Shown here piece by piece: positions 1 to 7,281 of a DNA stretch of 50,309 bases. Each line of letters opens with the position of its first letter. Position 1 is the first letter of the stretch. A model generated the notes under the pieces. That model saw only the letters and a list, made by a program, of their open reading frames with translations. It searched no databases and was not told the DNA's origin. Origin of the DNA: Streptomyces chilikensis (GTDB taxonomy: Bacteria; Actinomycetota; Actinomycetes; Streptomycetales; Streptomycetaceae); NCBI RefSeq assembly GCF_001642695.1, contig NZ_LWCC02000005.1:4496065-4546373 (forward strand). Reading direction: 5' to 3'. The position numbers and the translations under genes are program-made.

Positions 1-76
1 CGCCGGACGCCAACACCCTGCTGTCGGTGGCCGACCACGCGCTGCGCAGCAAGGACTACGTCAACGTCATCGTCGC
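1..76 (+). repeat. 76-nt exact repeat shared with the second phosphoketolase gene
   Basis: Positions 1-76 are identical to 46970-47045 in the complete phosphoketolase gene; the first mismatch is at 77 (G here, C there). Downstream identity falls to normal paralogue level. The window begins exactly where this perfect match begins, which suggests an assembly break at a repeat. Confidence 0.9.
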
Positions 77-698
77 GGGCAAGCAGCCCTGCTTCGACTG
101 GCTGACGATGGAGCAGGCCAAGGTCCACTGTGCGCGCGGCGCCGGGATCTGGGAATGGGCCGGTACGGACAGCGGCGAGAGGGAGCCGGACGTGGTGCTC
201 GCGGCCGCCGGAGATGTACCCACACAGGAGGTCTTGGCTGCCGCTCAGCTGCTGCGCACCCATCTGCCGGAACTGGCGGTGCGGGTGGTCAACGTCGTCG
301 ACATCGCCCGGCTCATGCCGAGTGAGGAACACCCTCACGGTATGACCGACTTCGAGTACGACGGCCTGTTCACCCCCGACCGGCCGGTGATCTTCGCGTA
401 CCACGGCTACCCGTGGCTGATCCACCGCCTGGCCTATCGCCGCACCGGCCACAAGCACCTGCACGTGCGTGGCTACAAGGAGATCGGGACCACGACCACG
501 CCGTTCGACATGGTCGTCCGCAACGACCTCGACCGCTACCGCCTGGTCATGGACGTCATCGACCGTGTGCCCGGCCTCGCGGTGCGTGCTGCGGCTGTAC
601 GGCAGCGGATGGAGGATGCCCGCCTGCGCCACCACGAGTGGATCCGCATCCACGGCACCGACCTGCCTGAAGTCGCCGACTGGTCCTGGGACGGCTGA
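1..698 (+). CDS. xfp: Phosphoketolase, C-terminal part (5' truncated by window edge)
   Basis: This is the C-terminal third (about 231 codons; first full codon at position 3) of xylulose-5-phosphate/fructose-6-phosphate phosphoketolase, a TPP enzyme that splits these sugars to acetyl-phosphate plus glyceraldehyde-3-phosphate or erythrose-4-phosphate. It aligns without gaps, except for a one-residue difference near the GIWEWAG motif, to the end of the complete phosphoketolase at 45289-47664, at very roughly 80% identity by eye. Shared landmarks are [25 protein letters not shown], the [16 protein letters not shown] stretch and the terminal SWD. It is therefore a paralogue, not a copy: the protein differs throughout after the first 25 codons. 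It leads the fermentative gene group that follows. Start and promoter lie outside the window. Confidence 0.93.
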   Translation, partial: PDANTLLSVADHALRSKDYVNVIVAGKQPCFDWLTMEQAKVHCARGAGIWEWAGTDSGEREPDVVLAAAGDVPTQEVLAAAQLLRTHLPELAVRVVNVVDIARLMPSEEHPHGMTDFEYDGLFTPDRPVIFAYHGYPWLIHRLAYRRTGHKHLHVRGYKEIGTTTTPFDMVVRNDLDRYRLVMDVIDRVPGLAVRAAAVRQRMEDARLRHHEWIRIHGTDLPEVADWSWDG

Positions 699-857
699 CC
701 GATGCCAACAGACTTCGGACAGGGGGTCGTTCGCGCCGCTGTCCGGGGCCTTGCAACCCCTCCGGCGGGCGCCGACGGCGCGGGATATTGAAGCCGCAAC
801 GAGCAGGACAACACCTCAGGCGCCGCTCCCTCGGAGGGATGGGCATCATGGCAGTTC

Positions 858-1464
858 ATGAGCATCCGCACCGCCATCTCGGATTCCGCTTCCCGTCGCG
901 GCGCAGGGCCAGACGGCTCCCACCTCCGCGGATGAGGCGGCCGCCGCCGCGACCGCGACCAGCGCGTACGTGTTCGCCGGGCTCCACCTGCTGGCCGGGT
1001 TCATCTTCCTGCGGGCGTTCCTGGACAAGACGTTCGGCTTCGGCTACGCCACGCAGTCCGGCGAGGGCTGGATCGACGGCGGCTCGCCGACCAAGGGCTT
1101 CCTCAGCAGTGTCGCCGTTGGGCCGATGGAGTCCACCTTCCACGAGTGGGCGGGCACCGCTTGGGCGGACTGGCTGTTCATGCTCGGCCTGGGCGGCATC
1201 GGCCTCGCCCTGATCGCGGGCGTCGGCCTGCGGCTCACCGCCGCTGCCGGCACCGCGATGATGGCGCTGATGTGGATCACGGAGTGGCCGCCGGCCAAGC
1301 ACCTGTCCGACGGGTCGGCGAGCATGTCGACCAACCCGTTCGCCGACTACCGCCTCATCTACGCCGTCGTCCTGATCGCCCTCGCGGGTGCCGGTGCCAC
1401 CTGGGGCCTGGGCCGGGCCTGGGCGCAGCTGCCCTTCGTCAGCCGCAACCGCTGGCTGCTCTGA
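858..1464 (+). CDS. DoxX-like integral membrane protein with a disrupted 5' reading frame
   Basis: Codons 970-1464 encode a small membrane protein with the look of the DoxX/DoxD (thiosulfate:quinone oxidoreductase subunit) family: FAGLHLLAGFIFLRAFLDKT, a GGSPTKGFL segment, hydrophobic helices near residues 60-80, 85-100 and 130-145 of that stretch, and a basic tail. Its frame is open back to 862 (ASADEAA...TSAYVFAG) but contains no start codon or ribosome site before GTG 970. A well-formed N-terminus (MSIRTAISDSASRRG) begins at ATG 858 in another frame and stops after 25 codons. A one-base indel around 893-905 would join them. A GGAGG lies at about 831-835. Either the gene is frameshifted or the base call is wrong. 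Location next to phosphoketolase and the nitroreductase suggests a respiratory or redox role under low oxygen (inference). Confidence 0.6.
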
Positions 1465-2191
1465 GTCCCACACGCTCGTCGGACCAGGGCGCCTCCGTTC
1501 GTGGGCGGGGCGCCCCGGTCCGTTCGTGTCCGCTCCGGCCCGGTGAAACACTCGGCCCGACCGGGCCCAGCGGCCCGGCAAGCGCGTGACGGATGGCGCG
1601 CCCCGGGTACGCCGGCAGTCCCTCCTCGCGGGCACCCGCGAGCGACGAGCCCCAACAGTGGACAGTTCACCTGCACAGGTGAGGAAGAGACCGGCGGTGA
1701 CAGCAACGATGGCAGCTGGACCCCGGGCGACGACCCAGGTATGCCGCGTAGCGAGGGACGGTCGGCCACGGCCTGGGCTCGGCCCTGCCCGTCGGCCTCC
1801 AGGCGGCCAGGACACCGGTGAGCCCCGCCGGACCGCGCCGAGAACGGCATCCGGCGTCCTCCGTTGTTTGGCGGGAACCCCTGGCGCTGGGGCGTCCGCC
1901 CCGCCCCGTGCCGGGCGCTCGGACGGCCGGGCACGGCACGGGAGACGGATGTGCCACGGCGTCGTCGTTCCCTCAAGGCGCCCCCGGAGCTCCTGCCGCG
2001 GGAGCGGCCTGGCATGCCGTTCGAGCGAGGACGTCCGGTCCCGCCGCAACTCCCGCCCGGGCAGTGGCAACCATCCCGTGAGCTGGGCCGATGGTCCCGC
2101 AGCGGTGCCCGGTCGCCCCTGTCGGACGAGGACCTCACGGGCAGACACTGAAGTCCGAGGGACTCCCGACACCGAAAGCGGGGAACCGCTC
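1465..2191. other. 727-nt region without a convincing gene
   Basis: No reading frame here has Streptomyces-like composition with a ribosome site. It holds a perfect 7-bp-arm palindrome TCACCTGCACAGGTGA at 1667-1682, an arm pair CCGTGCC/GGCACGG around 1907-1940, the DosR-like box at 2085-2098 and a short palindrome AGTCC-GAG-GGACT at 2152-2164 just before the nitroreductase start. It could be a long regulatory region, a small RNA locus or a decayed gene. Confidence 0.5.
2085..2098. promoter_or_regulatory. DosR/DevR-like 14-bp operator upstream of nitroreductase
   Basis: GGGCCGATGGTCCC is an imperfect inverted repeat lying 93 nt before the nitroreductase start. Against the mycobacterial DosR consensus GGGACTWWAGTCCC it matches 11 of 14 positions. 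The same motif with only the two central bases changed sits before pflB (7152-7165). Family knowledge: Acg-type nitroreductases are classical DosR targets. Binding here is inference. Confidence 0.5.
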
Positions 2192-3184
2192 ATGCCCGTC
2201 ACCGGCACACCCATCAGTCACTCCTCCGCCTACCTGGTCCGCGCGGCCGTGACCGCGCCGTCGCTCCACAACACCCAGCCCTGGCGCTTCGTCGCGGACG
2301 GCGACAGGGATCTCGAACTGCACGCGGACACCCGTCGCTGCCTGCCGCTCGCCGACCCCCGCGGGCGGGAACTGCTGCTCGGCTGCGGGGCGGCCCTGTT
2401 CAACGTGCGGCTGGCCATGCTCCACCTCGGCTTCCGGCCCCTTGTGCGTGTTTTCCCCGACCTGCGGCAGCCCGCTCACCTCGCCACGGTCGCCTGGGGC
2501 GCCTACACCCGGCCCACAGCGGAGGAACAGCGCCTGTTCGACGCCTTGGGGCTGCGGCACACCGCGCACGGCCCGTTCCTGCCGGAGCCGTTGCCCGCCG
2601 GCCTCGTCGCCGCGTTGCGTGAGCAGGCCGACTGTGAAGGCGCCCGGCTGCACGTCGTGGGGGACGCTGTGGACCGCCGCCTGGTGGCCGCGCTGGTACG
2701 TGCGGGGGAGGACGCCCACCGGGCCGACGAACGGTTCGCCGCCGAACAGGCGGGATGGGCCTGGCAGCCCGTGCGGCCGAGGCGTGACGGGGTGCCGGCC
2801 GACGCCGGCGTGCGTCACCCCGACGCGACCGCTCTCGCCGGTCGCGACTACGCCAGTCTGGCCGGCGCGAGCCCTCGGCATCCCCGGCCCTGGTCAGCGC
2901 GGACGGGTGAGGTGGTCCTGCTGGCCACCGATCGGGACGACCCGTCCACCTGGCTGACGGCCGGACAGGCCCTTCAGCGGATGCTGCTGCACGCGGCAGG
3001 ACTCGGCGTGATGGCGGCCTTCCACACCCAGCCCTTGGAGGTGCCGGAACTGCGGGAACGCGTCCGGCGGACGCTCACCGCCGGGCAGTACCCGCAGGTC
3101 ATCCTCCGCCTGGGACACCCGCCGTACGTGCGTTCCACGCCGCGCCGGGGCCTGGCCGAGGTCCTCGGCGGTGCCCGCGTGTGA
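2192..3184 (+). CDS. Acg-family FMN-dependent nitroreductase-like protein
   Basis: This 330-residue protein resembles the Acg (Rv2032) branch of the nitroreductase fold, in which an N-terminal half and a C-terminal half form a pseudo-dimer in one chain. Recognisable parts are the N-terminal AVTAPSLHNTQPWRF motif (residues about 19-33), LFNVRLAMLHLGFRP, and the C-terminal LTAGQALQRMLLHAAGLGVMAAF and YPQVILRLGHPP. ATG 2192 was chosen because the family motif starts 18 residues later; the frame is open further upstream but that part has no family features. It stands alone between a 727-nt leader and convergent adhE. Family members are induced by hypoxia under DosR in mycobacteria and may store FMN rather than reduce substrates. 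A DosR-like box lies 93 nt upstream. Confidence 0.85.
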   Translation: MPVTGTPISHSSAYLVRAAVTAPSLHNTQPWRFVADGDRDLELHADTRRCLPLADPRGRELLLGCGAALFNVRLAMLHLGFRPLVRVFPDLRQPAHLATVAWGAYTRPTAEEQRLFDALGLRHTAHGPFLPEPLPAGLVAALREQADCEGARLHVVGDAVDRRLVAALVRAGEDAHRADERFAAEQAGWAWQPVRPRRDGVPADAGVRHPDATALAGRDYASLAGASPRHPRPWSARTGEVVLLATDRDDPSTWLTAGQALQRMLLHAAGLGVMAAFHTQPLEVPELRERVRRTLTAGQYPQVILRLGHPPYVRSTPRRGLAEVLGGARV

Positions 3185-3214
3185 GGGACCCGGCCCTGAA
3201 GGCGGCGCAACGCA

Positions 3215-3295
3215 CACGGAGGCCGGGCGGAACCGCGAAGGTTCTGCCCGGCCTCCGTGCGGGCCGGGCCGGGCCGGCAGCAGCCGGCCCGGCCC
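3215..3295. terminator. Two adjacent hairpins between convergent nitroreductase and adhE
   Basis: The first hairpin has 20-bp arms (3215-3234 and 3240-3259, one G:T pair) around a GCGAA loop. The second has 13-bp arms (3266-3278 and 3283-3295) around AGCA. They lie between the stop codons of two convergent genes and can terminate both transcripts. Confidence 0.8.
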
Positions 3296-3304
3296 GACGC
3301 GCCG

Positions 3305-5962
3305 TCAGCCGTAGTAGGCGGTCCGCATGATCGCCTGCATGTCGTCCAGCATCGGCATGCGCGGGTTGGCGGGCGCGCACTGGTCCTCGTAGGCGTTGAG
3401 GGCCTGCTGGGGCAGAGCCGCCAGGAACGTCTCCTCGTCGACCCCGAGCGACCTGAACGTCGGTTCGATGCCGACGGCGTCGCGCAGCTGCTGCACGGCC
3501 GCGACGAGGGACTCCACGCCCTCGGCCGGGGTGGCGGCGGGCAGACCCAGCGTGCGGGCGATGTCCTGGAACCGCTCGGGCGCCCGGTAGCTCTCGTACT
3601 TCGGCCACCCGGTGAGCTTCGCCGGTACCGTGCCGTTGTAGCGGATCACGTGCGGAAGCAGCACCGCGTTGGTGCGGCCGTGCGCGATGTGGAAGGTGGC
3701 GCCCAGCGTGTGGGACATGGCGTGCACGATGCCGAGGAAGGCGTTGCCGAAGGCCATGCCCGCGATGGTGCCGGCGTTGTGCATCTTCTCCCGGGCCTCC
3801 GGCGCCCCGTCGCGGTCGTTCACCGCCGCCTCGATGTTGCCGAAGATCAGCCGGATCGCGTGCAGGGCGAGCCCGTCGGTGAAGTCGTTGGCGTAGACGG
3901 AGACGTACGCCTCGATCGCGTGGGTGAGGGCGTCGAAGCCGCTGTCGGCGGCGAGCGCCGGCGGCAGCGCCGCGGTGAGCAGCGGGTCGACGATGGCGAC
4001 GCTCGGGGTGAGCGCGTAGTCGGCCAGCGGGTACTTCTTGCCGGTGGCCGGGTCGGAGATGACGGCGAACGGGGTGACCTCCGCGCCGGTGCCCGAGGTG
4101 GTCGGCACGCACACCAGCCGGGCCAGCCGGCCCAGCTCCGGGAAGCGGAAGGCGCGCTTGCGGATGTCGGAGAACTTCTGCCGCATGTCCGCGAAGTCGA
4201 CGTCCACACCGGCCGCGTGCTGCTCGTACAGCAGCCACATCACCTTCGCGGCGTCCATCGGGGAACCGCCGCCCAGCGCGATGATCGTGTCCGGGCGGAA
4301 GTCGCCCATCAGGCGGGCGCCCTCGCGCACCGAGTCGATGCTGGGCTCCGGCTGCACGTTGTCGATGATCTGCACCACCACCGGCTCCCTGCGCCGCTGC
4401 AGTACCCGGCTGATCCGGTCGACGAAGCCGAGCCGGGTCATCGTCGCGTCGGTGACCACCGTGACGCGGTGGACGTCCGGCATCGAGGCCAGGTAGCGGA
4501 TGGACTGCGGCTCGAAGTAGATCTTCGGCGGCACCTTGAACCACTGCAGGTTGTTGCGGCGGGCGGAGACCCGCTTGATGTTGAGCAGCTGTGCGGCCGA
4601 GACGTTGTTCGACACGGAGGTGCTGCCCCAGGATCCGCAGCCCAGCGTGAGGGAGGGCAGCAGGCCGTTGTAGATGCCGCCGATGGCGCCCTGCGAGGAC
4701 GGCGAGTTGACGATGACGCGGACCGTTTTCATCCGCCGTCCGTACGCCTCGGCGACCGCGCGGTCCTCGGTGTGGATGACGGCGCTGTGGCCCTGGCCGT
4801 GGAAGGCGACCATGTCGGCGGCGAGGGCGAAGCCGTGGCGCTCGTCCTCGGCCCGCAGCACAGCGAGCACCGGGCACAGCTTCTCCCGGGTCAGCGGCTC
4901 GTCGGGGCCGACCCGTGCGGCCTCGACCAGGATGAGCGAGGTGCCCTCCGGCACGCTGAAACCGGCCTGTTCGGCGATCCAGGCGGGGCTCTGCCCGACC
5001 GCGGCGGCGTTCACCTTCGGCTCGCAGCCGCCGCCCGGGGCACGGCCCGCCGGGAAGAGGAACGCCTCCAGCTTCGCCTTCTCCTCGGCGGTCGCCAGGT
5101 GGGCGTGCAGGGTGCGGAACTCGGCGAGCGCCGCGTCGTAGATGTCCGCGTCGAGGATCACGGCCTGCTCGGAGGCGCAGATCATGCCGTTGTCGAACGA
5201 CTTCGACAGGACCAGGTCGTTGACCGCCCGGGACAGCTTGGCGCTGCGGTGCACGTAGGCCGGGACGTTGCCCGCGCCCACGCCGAGGGCCGGCTTGCCC
5301 GCCGAGTAGGCGGCCTTCACCATGGCGTTGCCGCCGGTCGCGAGGATCAGCGCGACACCGGGGTGCTTCATCAGGACGCCGGTCGCCTCGACGGACGGCT
5401 CCTCGATCCACTGCACGCAGTGCTCCGGCGCCCCCGCCGCGACGGCCGCGTCGCGGACCACGCGCGCCGCCTCGGCGCTGCACCGCTGGGCGGCGGGGTG
5501 GAAGGCGAACACCACCGGGTTGCGGGTCTTGAGCGCCATCAGCGCCTTGAAGAGGGTGGTGGAGGTCGGGTTGGTGACCGGGGTGACCGCGGCCACCACG
5601 CCCACCGGCTCCGCGATCTCGACCATGTCCTCGACGTCGTCACGGGCGATGACGCCGACGGTCCTCATCGGGCCCATGCTGTGCGCGACGTGCTCGCAGG
5701 CGAACATGTTCTTGGCGGCCTTGTCCTCGAACAGCCCGCGCCCCGTCTCCTCGACGGCCAGCCGGGCCAGCGCCGTGTGCTGGTCCAGGGCGGCGACCGA
5801 CGCCTTCCTGACGATGTGGTCGACCTGCTCCTGGGTGAGGGACTCGTAGTCGGCGAGAGCCTTGAGACCGTTCTCGACGAGTCGGCCGACGGCGACCGCG
5901 GCGTCCGACGGCACCGCCTCGGTGCCGGCCGTCGCCCTGCTCGGCGCGTGCTGTCGGGTCAT
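3305..5962 (-). CDS. adhE: Bifunctional aldehyde-alcohol dehydrogenase AdhE
   Basis: This 885-residue fusion enzyme reduces acetyl-CoA to acetaldehyde and then ethanol, using two NADH; it forms cytoplasmic filaments (spirosomes) in other bacteria. The N-terminal aldehyde dehydrogenase half carries the catalytic cysteine Cys262 in FDNGMICASEQ; a linker near residue 475 (NNLQWFKVPPKIYFE) precedes the iron-dependent alcohol dehydrogenase half with the nucleotide motif GGGSPMDAAK (564-573). The iron ligands Asp677, His681, His747 and His761 have exactly the spacing of the E. coli ligands (4, 66, 14). ATG 5962 gives the family's usual length. It is a single-gene unit: its own upstream region holds DosR-like sites and is separated from the HPF-like gene by a strong hairpin. 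Role: ethanol fermentation fed by PFL acetyl-CoA. Confidence 0.96.
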   Translation of the reverse strand: MTRQHAPSRATAGTEAVPSDAAVAVGRLVENGLKALADYESLTQEQVDHIVRKASVAALDQHTALARLAVEETGRGLFEDKAAKNMFACEHVAHSMGPMRTVGVIARDDVEDMVEIAEPVGVVAAVTPVTNPTSTTLFKALMALKTRNPVVFAFHPAAQRCSAEAARVVRDAAVAAGAPEHCVQWIEEPSVEATGVLMKHPGVALILATGGNAMVKAAYSAGKPALGVGAGNVPAYVHRSAKLSRAVNDLVLSKSFDNGMICASEQAVILDADIYDAALAEFRTLHAHLATAEEKAKLEAFLFPAGRAPGGGCEPKVNAAAVGQSPAWIAEQAGFSVPEGTSLILVEAARVGPDEPLTREKLCPVLAVLRAEDERHGFALAADMVAFHGQGHSAVIHTEDRAVAEAYGRRMKTVRVIVNSPSSQGAIGGIYNGLLPSLTLGCGSWGSTSVSNNVSAAQLLNIKRVSARRNNLQWFKVPPKIYFEPQSIRYLASMPDVHRVTVVTDATMTRLGFVDRISRVLQRRREPVVVQIIDNVQPEPSIDSVREGARLMGDFRPDTIIALGGGSPMDAAKVMWLLYEQHAAGVDVDFADMRQKFSDIRKRAFRFPELGRLARLVCVPTTSGTGAEVTPFAVISDPATGKKYPLADYALTPSVAIVDPLLTAALPPALAADSGFDALTHAIEAYVSVYANDFTDGLALHAIRLIFGNIEAAVNDRDGAPEAREKMHNAGTIAGMAFGNAFLGIVHAMSHTLGATFHIAHGRTNAVLLPHVIRYNGTVPAKLTGWPKYESYRAPERFQDIARTLGLPAATPAEGVESLVAAVQQLRDAVGIEPTFRSLGVDEETFLAALPQQALNAYEDQCAPANPRMPMLDDMQAIMRTAYYG

Positions 5963-6092
5963 GGTGGTCCGCCTCCGTGATCGGGCCGCCGGTACGTCCG
6001 GCGGGTCGGGGGAGCGGCGCCGTGGGGGCCGCTTCCGTCAACCACTGTGGTGCGTCGGGGAGTCCGGGACCCGGTGCCGGAAGGCCCCGAGC

Positions 6093-6131
6093 GGGCCCGT
6101 ACGTCCCTGCCCGGCCCGGGACCCTCGGCCC
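6093..6131. promoter_or_regulatory. Pair of possible DosR-like sites upstream of adhE
   Basis: GGGCCCGTACGTCCC (6093-6107) and GGGACCCTCGGCCC (6118-6131) lie about 25 nt apart, 130-170 nt before the adhE start on the minus strand. Each preserves GGGNC and GNCCC-type half sites with about 10 of 14 DosR consensus positions. In such GC-rich DNA chance matches are likely, so this is weaker than the sites at 2085 and 7152. Confidence 0.3.
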
Positions 6132-6145
6132 TCCCGGAACGGGGG

Positions 6146-6187
6146 CGACAGGAACGGGGCGACAGGGACGGGGCGACAGGAACGGGC
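6146..6187. repeat. Three tandem copies of a 14-bp unit
   Basis: CGACAGGAACGGGG is repeated at 6146-6159, 6160-6173 (one change) and 6174-6187 (last base changed). It sits between the adhE control region and the terminator hairpin. Confidence 0.85.
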
Positions 6188-6233
6188 ACGGGCCGGGGAG
6201 CGGGACCACCGGCCCCGCTCCCCGGCCCGTGCC
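6185..6233 (-). terminator. Strong 20-bp hairpin after the HPF-like gene
   Basis: Perfect arms 6185-6204 and 6214-6233 flank a 9-nt loop. It lies 36 nt past the stop of the minus-strand HPF-like gene and before adhE, so it should separate their transcripts. Confidence 0.8.
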
Positions 6234-6268
6234 GGCCCGGCCCCCCGCCGCGGGGCGCCGGGTCCGCC

Positions 6269-6652
6269 TCAGCGCTCCGGACCTCCGCGCCACGGCGGCG
6301 GGGCGGAGGCCCGGCGGGCCCGCTCGCCGCGGTGCGCCACGCGTTCCGCGCGGGCGCGCAGGCGGTCGTGGAGGCGGTCGGCGAGCTCCCGGGCGGTCGC
6401 CTCGCGGGCGTGGACGACGACGAGGTCCTCGCCCACCTGGAGATCGGCACCCGCCCACCAGGGCAGTTCGACGTGGTGCGCCGACGCCTTGACGACGCGC
6501 ACCTCGCCGCTCGCCTCCGGAAGACCGGGCCGGTCCAGGGCGGCCGCCACCTTCTCCCGGACGTAGGCGAGGGACGCCTCGTCCACGGCTCCGTCGGCAC
6601 GCACCAGCACGGCGTCGGTCAGGTGACGGACACCGGTGTCCTTGGCGGTCAT
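6269..6652 (-). CDS. Small HPF/RaiA (ribosome hibernation)-like protein, tentative
   Basis: This 127-residue protein has the pattern of the N-terminal S30AE/sigma-54-modulation domain: an alternating strand region ([25 protein letters not shown]), a second strand ([34 protein letters not shown]) and a helix with [15 protein letters not shown]. Single-domain and long HPF relatives are part of hypoxic regulons in actinobacteria and inactivate 70S ribosomes. The long-form C-terminal dimerisation domain is absent; the tail is basic and probably disordered. ATG 6652 is preferred over GTG 6661 because AGGGAG lies 8 nt before it. It is transcribed alone toward adhE and ends at a hairpin. No database comparison was possible, so the family call rests on pattern only. 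Confidence 0.5.
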   Translation of the reverse strand: MTAKDTGVRHLTDAVLVRADGAVDEASLAYVREKVAAALDRPGLPEASGEVRVVKASAHHVELPWWAGADLQVGEDLVVVHAREATARELADRLHDRLRARAERVAHRGERARRASAPPPWRGGPER

Positions 6653-7281
6653 GTGCTCCACTCCCTTGTGGTCGTCGAGGTGGTGACCGGAGCGTGCCGC
6701 CGCCGGCGGCTCACGGGCCAGGGCCCGTCCGGCCCCCGGCGGAGGCCGAAGGGACCCGTTCCACGGCCACCCGGCCCCTCGGACGACGTACCGGGAGCCG
6801 GCGACGGCCCTGGAGGGGACGCGTCACGCAGCACGACATCGCCGTGGGGCCGGCGGACCGGCCGCGGTGGGCACCGCCTCGGCCACCGCCCGGGCCCCGT
6901 CGCCCGCGCCGCCCTCCACCACGTTCCCCGCCCCGTCGCCGCCGTCCCCCACGCCTGGCCCGGTTCCGCCGCCTCGTGCGGCCCGGCCGCGCCGGTCGCA
7001 TCGGCGGCACCCGCACCACACCTGCCGGTGACGCCCGGCCGTCCGGCGGCGTCGGCACCCGGCCGGGACCCGCGGCGCCCACCGTGCCGGTGGGACTTCC
7101 GCCGGCCCCCGCGCGGTCCGGCCGCCCGTGCCGTCCCGCCGCCGGGAGGGGGGGCCGAACGTCCCGGTGGGGCAGGGCCGCAGGGGCCACGGCGGTGCCC
7201 TGTCCGGCACTCTCCCGGCACCGCCCCGCGGGACGACCATCGGGGTACGGCAGAGGGCCGGACACGACGAGAGGACCCGTG
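6653..7281. other. 629-nt divergent control region between HPF-like gene and pflB
   Basis: Neither strand shows a credible gene. It contains the DosR-like box at 7152-7165, a GGGCC-N5-GGCCC palindrome at 6721-6735 and several GC-rich inverted repeats. Its length is unusual for Streptomyces and leaves room for two promoters, a long leader or a small RNA. Confidence 0.5.
7152..7165. promoter_or_regulatory. DosR/DevR-like 14-bp operator upstream of pflB
   Basis: GGGCCGAACGTCCC lies 116 nt before the pflB start. It is identical to the nitroreductase box (2085-2098) except for the two central-right bases, and matches 11 of 14 positions of the mycobacterial DosR consensus. Confidence 0.5.

Noticed and set aside
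1586-2191. N-terminal extension of the nitroreductase frame by about 200 codons
   Set aside because: No family similarity, no ribosome site, and the DosR-like box lies within it; ATG 2192 fits the family.
856-2214. Minus-strand frame of 452 codons opposite the DoxX-like gene and the gap
   Set aside because: Arg/Pro/Gly-rich noise without ribosome site or domain; its lower part is antisense to a recognisable membrane protein.
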